Source of the DNA: Streptomyces sp. CB01881
GTDB lineage: Bacteria; Actinomycetota; Actinomycetes; Streptomycetales; Streptomycetaceae
Direction of reading: 5' to 3'
Assembly: GCF_002953255.1 (NCBI RefSeq)
Contig: NZ_CP026498.1
Span: 4,892,782 to 4,937,433 of the forward strand
DNA: 44,652 bases
The notes under the pieces were generated by a model that did no database searches, was not told the DNA's origin, and was given only the letters and a program-made list of their open reading frames with translations. How positions within the stretch are numbered: the stretch's first letter is position 1; every line of letters starts with the position of its first letter. The position numbers and the translations under genes are program-made. Below are positions 39,073 through 44,652 of the stretch, piece by piece.

Positions 39073-39106
39073 TCCGAAAAGGCCCTGCTCAGGGCCCGGG
39101 TTCGGA
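39073..39106. other. Two-part hairpin in the uvrA/isomerase divergent region
   Basis: GGCCCTG-CT-CAGGGCC (39081-39096) is nested inside TCCGAA and TTCGGA (39073-39106), giving a stem with an internal loop, about 70 bases before the start of the next gene. The 269-base region also contains a small dyad TCGAT-T-ATCGA at 39002-39012. Confidence 0.5.
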
Positions 39107-39178
39107 GGTAGCGTCAGCTGGTCAACGAGCGGAGCCCCGCCGGGGCAACGCGCCGCCTCCCGAGAGAAGGCCCACCCG

Positions 39179-39937
39179 ATGACCGACCCGCAGACCGCCG
39201 CCGCCCTCGCAGCCGACCGGCTCGGCCTGGTCGGGGAGAGCACCCGGCACCTGCTGCACACCGTCTCCGAGCTGAAGCCCGAGGCCGTCGCCGAGCCGTC
39301 CGCGCTCCCCGACTGGACCAAGGGCCACGTCCTGGCCCACCTCGCCCGCAACGCCGACTCCCTGGTCAACCTGCTGAACGGCGCCCGCACCGGCACCGAC
39401 ATCCCGCAGTACGCGAGCAACGAGGCCCGCGACCAGGAGATCGAGGACGGCGCGCCCCGCCCGGTGGACGTCCAGCTCGCCGACCTGGAGGCGAGCGGCC
39501 AGCGCTTCGCCGAGGCCGCCGCGCTGCTGCCCGGCGAGGCGTGGACCGCCGACGTCCGGCACCGCAGCGGCTACGTCTTCCCGGCCTGCGACATCCCGTG
39601 GAAGCGCCTCGCCGAGGTCGAGTACCACCACGTCGACCTGGACGCCGGCTACACCCCCGCGCACTGGCCGGAGGCCTTCGCGGTGGCCGAGTTCCGCAGG
39701 ATCGCCGCCGGGCTGGCCGACGCCGCCCTGCCGGCCGTCGAGCTGATCGCCGACGACACCGAGGACCGCGGCGCGATCGGCTCGGGCGGGCCGGGACTGG
39801 TCGTCGAGGGCCCGGTCCGCGCGCTGCTCGCCTGGCTCTCCGGCCGCTCGGACGGCGACGGGCTCCAGGTCCACCGGGGCGGTGTCCAGCTCGCCGACGG
39901 CCGCGCCGCGCTGCCCCCGCTTCCCCCGCTGGGCTGA
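39179..39937 (+). CDS. Maleylpyruvate isomerase-family (mycothiol-dependent) protein
   Basis: A 252-aa protein of the DinB-like metal-dependent thiol transferase family (mycothiol maleylpyruvate isomerase type). It has LPDWTKGHVLAHLARNADSL (about residues 43-62) with the first metal histidine, and EVEYHHVDLDAGYTP (about 143-157) with the second histidine pair. The family uses mycothiol for isomerase or conjugation reactions; its natural substrate here is unknown. The ATG at 39179 was chosen from the start of family similarity. The MBL-fold gene follows after 51 bases and may be co-transcribed. Confidence 0.88.
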   Translation: MTDPQTAAALAADRLGLVGESTRHLLHTVSELKPEAVAEPSALPDWTKGHVLAHLARNADSLVNLLNGARTGTDIPQYASNEARDQEIEDGAPRPVDVQLADLEASGQRFAEAAALLPGEAWTADVRHRSGYVFPACDIPWKRLAEVEYHHVDLDAGYTPAHWPEAFAVAEFRRIAAGLADAALPAVELIADDTEDRGAIGSGGPGLVVEGPVRALLAWLSGRSDGDGLQVHRGGVQLADGRAALPPLPPLG

Positions 39938-39988
39938 CGGCGCGAGGATGTTCCTGACCCCTGTAGCGACCTGACGAGGAGCGGACGG

Positions 39989-40642
39989 ATGACGTACCAC
40001 GGAGCGGTCAAGGTCGGCGGACCGCCGGACGTGCGCGAGCTGGCCCATCTGATCATCACCAAGGTGGCGGTCGGGCCGTACGACAACAACGCCTACCTGC
40101 TGCGCTGCCGGGCCACCGACGAGCAGCTGCTGATCGACGCCGCCGCCGACGCGCCGGTGCTGCTGGAGACCGTCGGCGACGAGCTGGCCACCGTGGTGAC
40201 CACGCACCGCCACCACGACCACTGGGGGGCGCTCGCCGAGGTGGTCGCCACCACCGGCGCCCGCACGGCCGCCGGCGAGCACGACGCCGAGGGCATCGAC
40301 GTCCCCACCGAGCTGCGGCTCGCGGACGGCGACACCCTCCGGGTCGGCCAGGTGGAGCTGACCGCCCGGCACCTGGTCGGCCACACCCCCGGCGCGATCG
40401 TGCTGGTCTACGACGACCCGCAGGGCCACCCGCACGTCTTCACCGGCGACTGCCTCTTCCCGGGCGGCGTGGGCAACACGTGGGGCGACGCGGCGGCCTT
40501 CGAGAGCCTCTACCGGGACGTCAACGAGAAGATCTTCGACGCCCTGCCCGACGAGGCCTGGGTCTACCCCGGCCACGGCAACGACACCACCCTCGGCGCC
40601 GAGCGCCCGCACCTCCAGGAGTGGCGCGAGCGCGGCTGGTGA
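39989..40642 (+). CDS. MBL-fold metallo-hydrolase (glyoxalase II-like)
   Basis: A 217-aa metallo-beta-lactamase-fold protein. The di-metal motif is THRHHDHWG (H73, H75, D77, H78), followed by RHLVGHTPGAIVLV, FTGDCLFPGGVG and VYPGHGND with further ligands. This set is typical of glyoxalase II-like and related thioester hydrolases in actinobacteria. Ribosome binding site GAGGAG is about 9 bases before the ATG. It follows the mycothiol-dependent isomerase-like gene, so a thiol-linked detoxification role is plausible but inferred. Confidence 0.9.
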   Translation: MTYHGAVKVGGPPDVRELAHLIITKVAVGPYDNNAYLLRCRATDEQLLIDAAADAPVLLETVGDELATVVTTHRHHDHWGALAEVVATTGARTAAGEHDAEGIDVPTELRLADGDTLRVGQVELTARHLVGHTPGAIVLVYDDPQGHPHVFTGDCLFPGGVGNTWGDAAAFESLYRDVNEKIFDALPDEAWVYPGHGNDTTLGAERPHLQEWRERGW

Positions 40643-40663
40643 CCGCCCCGGCCACCGGGAACG

Positions 40664-40704
40664 ACGGCGGGCCCGCGACCTCTGCCAGGTCGCGGGCCCG
40701 CCGT
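40664..40704. terminator. Bidirectional hairpin terminator
   Basis: Perfect 18-bp arms (ACGGCGGGCCCGCGACCT and its mirror) with loop CTGCC, between the convergent MBL gene and terC. Confidence 0.9.
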
Positions 40705-40716
40705 TCACGAGGGGGG

Positions 40717-41697
40717 TCAGGCGTCGATCTTCTCCGGCTCCGCCGCTTCCCGCTCCTGCTTCTTCGAGGCCATCAGGCTGGTCACCGTGGTGACGGCCAG
40801 GACGACGACGATGACGCCCAGGGAGAGCGGGATGCCGATCTCCGGCACGTTCGCACCGGCCTCGTGGGCAGCGTGCAGGACCAGCTTCACGCCGATGAAG
40901 CCGAGGATCACCGACAGGCCGTACGAGAGGTGGACCAGCTTCTTCAGCAGGCCGCCGATCAGGAAGTACAGCTGGCGCAGACCCATCAGGGCGAAGGCGT
41001 TGGCGGTGAAGACGATGTACGGGTCCTGGGTGAGGCCGAAGATCGCCGGGATGGAGTCCAGCGCGAAGAGGACGTCCGTGGTGCCGATCGCCAGCATGAC
41101 GATCAGCATCGGGGTCATCAGCCGGCGGCCGTTCTCCCGGATGAACAGCTTGGTGCCGTGGTACCTGTCCGTCGACGGGAAGCGCTGCTCGATGGACTTG
41201 AGCAGACGGTTCTCCTCGAACTCCTCGTCCTCCTCGTCAGCCCGGGCCTCCTTGATCAGCTTCCACGCCGTCCAGATCAGGAAGGCGCCGAAGATGAAGA
41301 ACACCCAGGAGAACTGCGCCACCAGCGCCGCGCCGCCCGCGATGAAGACCGCCCGCAGCACCAGCGCGATGATCACGCCGAACATCAGCACGCGCTGCTG
41401 GTAGATCTTCGGCACCGCGAACTTGCCCATGATCAGAATGAACACGAACAGGTTGTCGACACTGAGCGACTTCTCGGTGATGTAACCGGCGAAGAACTCA
41501 CCGGCCGGCTGTCCGCCGGAGTGCCACCAGAGGAAACCGCCGAAGACCACGGCCAGGGCGACCCAGACCGCGGTCCAGATCCCGGCTTCCTTGATCGACA
41601 CCTCGTGCGGCTTGCGCCCGCCGATGAGGAAGTCGGCCACGATCAGCGCCAGCAACACACCGATCGTGCCGACCCACATGCTTATGGAAACGTCCAC
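40717..41697 (-). CDS. terC: TerC-family membrane protein
   Basis: A 326-aa integral membrane protein with about eight helices, of the TerC/Alx family associated with manganese export and metal handling and with tellurite resistance. Family features are VALAVVFGGFLWW, EKSLSVDNLFVFILIMGKFA (about 75-95), IGTTDVLFALDSIPAIFGLT (about 203-222) with conserved Asp residues in the membrane, and FALMGLRQLYFLIGGLL. It starts at a GTG at 41697, after GGAGGAG. The leader holds a yybP-ykoY-type riboswitch, so expression probably rises with manganese. terD is encoded upstream on the same strand. Confidence 0.95.
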   Translation of the reverse strand: MDVSISMWVGTIGVLLALIVADFLIGGRKPHEVSIKEAGIWTAVWVALAVVFGGFLWWHSGGQPAGEFFAGYITEKSLSVDNLFVFILIMGKFAVPKIYQQRVLMFGVIIALVLRAVFIAGGAALVAQFSWVFFIFGAFLIWTAWKLIKEARADEEDEEFEENRLLKSIEQRFPSTDRYHGTKLFIRENGRRLMTPMLIVMLAIGTTDVLFALDSIPAIFGLTQDPYIVFTANAFALMGLRQLYFLIGGLLKKLVHLSYGLSVILGFIGVKLVLHAAHEAGANVPEIGIPLSLGVIVVVLAVTTVTSLMASKKQEREAAEPEKIDA

Positions 41698-41734
41698 TAC
41701 TGCTCCTCCGGCAGGTAGGCGAGACAGTCATCGT

Positions 41735-41870
41735 CACTTGCCGGAGGTCTCTTCCGCCCGTCGGACCCGCTCTGGCGCGCCCGCGGACCAGTGCCCCGGG
41801 ACGCCGCTCGCGAGGGCGCCCGTGATGACGGGACGACTGCGGGGGAATACTCCCCTCCGCTGCCTTCGAG
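41735..41870 (-). promoter_or_regulatory. yybP-ykoY-type manganese riboswitch in the terC leader
   Basis: Read on the minus strand, the leader contains GGGGAGTATTCC (41860-41843), CCCGTCATCACGGG (41832-41819) and GAAGAGACCTCCGGC (41754-41740), in the order and spacing of the three conserved blocks of the yybP-ykoY aptamer (GGGGAGUA loop, CGUCA loop, GAGACC). This aptamer senses Mn2+ and is often found before TerC/Alx genes. Its 3' strand CCTCCGGCA can pair with TGCCGGAGG of the ribosome binding site. Confidence 0.85.
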
Positions 41871-41946
41871 AGTAACAGGAAGTCCAAAGGAAGGTAAAGA
41901 AGGTAAAGAACCACCCTGCACTCCCCCGCCCCGGGGCGCCCGGTGT

Positions 41947-41984
41947 GCCTGCGCGAGGTGCCTCCGCGGGTGCCTCGCGCAGGC
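41947..41984 (-). terminator. Hairpin terminator of terD
   Basis: GCCTGCGCGAGG and CCTCGCGCAGGC are perfect 12-bp arms around a 14-base loop, about 25 bases after the terD stop. Confidence 0.8.
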
Positions 41985-42008
41985 CTCCCCGGGTGCTTCG
42001 CCCGGTGC

Positions 42009-42590
42009 CTAGAGGAACGGCTCGATGGCCGGCAGCAGGTCCTGGAAGGTCCGGCCCCGGGCGGGCGCGCCGATCGCCTGCATGCCCCAGCCGCCGGACG
42101 GCTCGCGGAACACCTTGGCCATGATCTGCCCGGTGTGCGGGCCGCCGCCGGCCAGCTCGTACCGGGCCAGCTCCAGACCGGTGGACTCGTCCACCAGTCG
42201 GCAGTACGCGTTCTGCACCTCGGCGAAGGTCTGCCCGGTGTAGGAGCTGACCGTGAACACCACCTGGGTGATGTGCGCCGGCACGTGCACCAGGTCGACC
42301 AGGATCGACTCGTCGTCCCCGCCCGCACCGGTGCCGCCGACCAGGTTGTCGCCGGTGTGCCGGACGGACCCGTCGTTGCTCTCCAGGTGCTGGAAGAAGA
42401 CCACGTCGGACGGGGTCTGCTCGGCGTACAGCAGCGCCGAGGCGTCCAGGTCGATCTGCCGGGTGCGGCTGCCGAAGAGGCCCCGCTTGGGCGCCGCCTT
42501 CCACCCCAGCCCCATCCGGACGATGGTCAGTGATTCGCCCGAACCCTTCTGCAGGCTGACCTGCTGCCCCTTGGCAAGGTTCACCGACAC
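42009..42590 (-). CDS. terD: TerD-family protein
   Basis: A 193-aa cytoplasmic protein of the TerD/CABP domain family, linked to tellurite/stress resistance and calcium binding. It begins VSVNLAKGQQVSLQKGSGES and has the family stretches IDLDASALLY, DLVHVPAHITQVVFTVSSYT and LVDESTGLELARYELA. The GTG at 42590 was chosen for GAGGA upstream and for the family's MSVNL-like start. It lies before terC on the same strand, but a terminator and the riboswitch leader separate the two. Confidence 0.94.
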   Translation of the reverse strand: MSVNLAKGQQVSLQKGSGESLTIVRMGLGWKAAPKRGLFGSRTRQIDLDASALLYAEQTPSDVVFFQHLESNDGSVRHTGDNLVGGTGAGGDDESILVDLVHVPAHITQVVFTVSSYTGQTFAEVQNAYCRLVDESTGLELARYELAGGGPHTGQIMAKVFREPSGGWGMQAIGAPARGRTFQDLLPAIEPFL

Positions 42591-42782
42591 GGCGTTGTCC
42601 TCTCTGCCCAGCCGCGCGGTCGGTCTCCGCGCCGGCTCCACGGTGGAACACCCCGTTGCCGTCCCCCGGCTGAGGCCCCCTGGTGCGACCGTCCTCGTCC
42701 CCGGACGGCACCGCAGACAAGCCTATGGCCTGCGGTCGGGCGCACCGGTCAGCGTCTACCCGTTTGTGGCAAGGCTGAGACA

Positions 42783-42824
42783 CCGCGGGGCTTGACCGGT
42801 GTCAGAACCGGCCAAGCCCCGCGG
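42783..42824 (-). terminator. Hairpin terminator of uvrB
   Basis: CCGCGGGGCTTGACCGGT and ACCGGCCAAGCCCCGCGG pair over 18 bp with one mismatch, loop GTCAGA, just after the uvrB stop. Confidence 0.85.
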
Positions 42825-42841
42825 CGGTGCGCCGGGAGGCG

Positions 42842-44652
42842 TCAGGCGATGCCGGCCTCGCGCATCTGCCGCAGCTCCTTCTTCAGCTCCTTGACCTCGT
42901 CGCGCAGCCGGGCCGCGACCTCGAACTGGAGGTCCGTCGCGGCCGCGTGCATCCGGTCCGTCATCGACTGGATCAGGTCGGCGAGCTCGGCGGCCGGCAT
43001 GGACTTGGCCGGCTTGCGGTCCGCGCCGAGCGCCGGCACCGGGGCCTTGCCCTTGGCGGCCGCAGCCCGGTACCCGGTGGAGAGCAGCTCGTCGGTGTCC
43101 ACGTCCTCGCGGGCGAGGGTGTCCAGGATGTCGCCGATCTTCTTGCGCAGCGGCTGCGGGTCGATGCCGTGCTTCTTGTTGTAGGCCTGCTGGACGGCCC
43201 GGCGGCGGTTGGTCTCCTCGATCGCCCTCTCCATCGAGGGGGTGATCCGGTCCGCGTACATGTGGACCTCGCCGGAGACGTTGCGGGCGGCGCGGCCGAT
43301 GGTCTGGATCAGCGAGGTGCCGGAGCGCAGGAAGCCCTCCTTGTCCGCGTCCAGGATCGCCACCAGGGAGACCTCGGGCAGGTCGAGGCCCTCGCGGAGC
43401 AGGTTGATGCCGACCAGCACGTCGTACCTGCCGGCCCGCAGCTCGCGCAGCAGCTCGACCCGGCGCAGCGTGTCGACGTCGCTGTGCAGGTACCGGACCC
43501 GGATGTCCAGGCCGAGCATGTAGTCGGTGAGGTCCTCGGCCATCTTCTTGGTGAGCGTGGTGACCAGGACGCGCTCGTCCCGCTCGACCCGCTTGCGGAC
43601 CTCGTGCACCAGGTCGTCGATCTGGCCCTCGGTCGGCTTGACGATCACCTCGGGGTCGATCAGGCCGGTCGGGCGGATGATCTGCTCGACCTGGCCGTCG
43701 CCGCGCGACAGCTCGTACGGGCCGGGAGTGGCCGAGAGGTACACGGTCTGGTCGACCCGCTCCAGGAACTCCTCCCACTTGAGCGGGCGGTTGTCCATCG
43801 CGGAGGGCAGCCGGAAGCCGTGCTCGACCAGGGTGCGCTTGCGCGAGGCGTCGCCCTCGTACATCGCGCCGATCTGCGGGACGGTGACGTGCGACTCGTC
43901 GATGACCAGGAGGAAGTCCTCCGGGAAGTAGTCGAGCAGCGTGTTCGGCGGGGAGCCGGGCTCGCGGCCGTCGAAGTGCATCGAGTAGTTCTCCACGCCG
44001 GAGCAGGTGCCGATCTGGCGGAGCATCTCGATGTCGTAGGTGGTGCGCATCCGCAGCCGCTGGGCCTCCAGCAGCTTGCCCTGCTTCTCCATCCTGGCGA
44101 GCGTCTGCTCCAGCTCCCGCTCGATGTCGTTGACCGCGCGCTCCATGCGCTCCGGGCCGGCCACGTAGTGGGAGGCCGGGAAGACGTGCACGGAGTCGTC
44201 CTGGCTGATGATCTCGCCGGTGAGCGGGTGCAGGGTGTACAGCGCCTCGATCTCGTCGCCGAACATCTCGATCCGGACGGCCAGCTCCTCGTAGACCGGG
44301 AAGATCTCGATGGTGTCGCCGCGGACCCGGAAGGTGCCGCGGGTGAAGGCGAGGTCGTTGCGGGTGTACTGGATGTCGACGAAGCGGCGGAGCAGGACGT
44401 CGCGGTCGATCTCCTCGCCGACCTTGAGCCGCACCATCCGGTCGACGTACTCCTGCGGGGTGCCGAGGCCGTAGATGCAGGAGACGGAGGCGACCACCAC
44501 CACGTCCCGGCGGGTGAGCAGCGAGTTGGTCGCGGAGTGGCGCAGCCGCTCGACCTCCTCGTTGATCGAGGAGTCCTTCTCGATGTAGGTGTCCGTCTGC
44601 GGGACGTACGCCTCGGGCTGGTAGTAGTCGTAGTACGAGACGAAGTACTCGA
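42842..44652 (-). CDS. uvrB: UvrABC system protein B (partial, cut by window edge)
   Basis: About 602 C-terminal residues of UvrB, the damage-verifying helicase of nucleotide excision repair; the N-terminus with the Walker A lies right of the window. The visible part begins [20 protein letters not shown] and [16 protein letters not shown], and has the DEAD-type [16 protein letters not shown], helicase motif [17 protein letters not shown] and the C-terminal UVR motif ([18 protein letters not shown]) that binds UvrC. Length and sequence are normal. Confidence 0.97.
   Translation of the reverse strand, partial: EYFVSYYDYYQPEAYVPQTDTYIEKDSSINEEVERLRHSATNSLLTRRDVVVVASVSCIYGLGTPQEYVDRMVRLKVGEEIDRDVLLRRFVDIQYTRNDLAFTRGTFRVRGDTIEIFPVYEELAVRIEMFGDEIEALYTLHPLTGEIISQDDSVHVFPASHYVAGPERMERAVNDIERELEQTLARMEKQGKLLEAQRLRMRTTYDIEMLRQIGTCSGVENYSMHFDGREPGSPPNTLLDYFPEDFLLVIDESHVTVPQIGAMYEGDASRKRTLVEHGFRLPSAMDNRPLKWEEFLERVDQTVYLSATPGPYELSRGDGQVEQIIRPTGLIDPEVIVKPTEGQIDDLVHEVRKRVERDERVLVTTLTKKMAEDLTDYMLGLDIRVRYLHSDVDTLRRVELLRELRAGRYDVLVGINLLREGLDLPEVSLVAILDADKEGFLRSGTSLIQTIGRAARNVSGEVHMYADRITPSMERAIEETNRRRAVQQAYNKKHGIDPQPLRKKIGDILDTLAREDVDTDELLSTGYRAAAAKGKAPVPALGADRKPAKSMPAAELADLIQSMTDRMHAAATDLQFEVAARLRDEVKELKKELRQMREAGIA

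Overview
The window is a high-GC actinobacterial chromosome segment, almost certainly from a streptomycete (Streptomyces, Kitasatospora or a close relative). The evidence is the SufR/Suf, RbpA, WhiA, OpcA, mycothiol-type and LAXTG-sortase-substrate proteins, very strong third-position GC, frequent GTG starts and a whiJ/abaA-like XRE-DUF397-ATPase locus. Genus and species cannot be fixed from the sequence alone. No rRNA, tRNA or CRISPR array was seen.

Layout. (1) 1-3461: the 5' end of the suf Fe-S assembly operon (sufB, cut by the window edge, preceded by sufR) and a divergent two-gene ABC-2 exporter. The shared intergenic region carries a SufR-type operator and an IdeR/DmdR-type iron box. (2) 3475-13349: an accessory region. 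It holds a whiJ/abaA-like regulatory locus (ATPase plus two small genes, then divergent XRE/DUF5753 and DUF397 genes), a phosphotransferase, an unidentified 148-aa protein, a small membrane protein, a GNAT-like enzyme, a small coiled-coil protein, an MBL-fold hydrolase, a broken XRE gene coupled to a DUF6879 gene, an ECF (SigE-family) sigma factor with a membrane partner, and an LAQTG-anchored secreted protein. (3) 13672-15006: a second cell-wall-anchor candidate (choice-of-anchor A, LAHTG) with two DasR/chitinase-type boxes in its promoter region.

(4) 15235-18426: haem A biosynthesis (ctaA and, on the other strand, ctaB) around two small genes. (5) 18882-25720: a tightly packed pentose-phosphate operon tkt-tal-zwf-opcA-pgl, preceded by a sequence matching the SigR (thiol-oxidative stress) promoter consensus. 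(6) 25795-29754: rbpA, secG, tpiA-pgk and gap, all on the minus strand. (7) 30065-35355: uvrC-rapZ-yvcK-whiA on the minus strand. (8) 35422-44652: a TAT-lipoprotein Rieske protein, uvrA, a mycothiol-dependent-isomerase-family protein, an MBL-fold hydrolase, terC behind a yybP-ykoY-type manganese riboswitch, terD, and uvrB (cut by the window edge).

How the parts work together: much of the conserved material concerns redox and metal homeostasis (Fe-S assembly, iron box, NADPH supply, haem A, Mn riboswitch) and DNA repair (uvrA, uvrB and uvrC all lie here). The most interesting signals are regulatory DNA rather than new protein families: the SufR/iron-box pair, the SigR-type promoter before the NADPH operon, the DasR boxes before a surface protein, an orphan TetR-type palindrome, an AT-rich dyad in the XRE locus, a riboswitch whose 3' strand can pair with the terC ribosome binding site, and a set of apparently leaderless genes.
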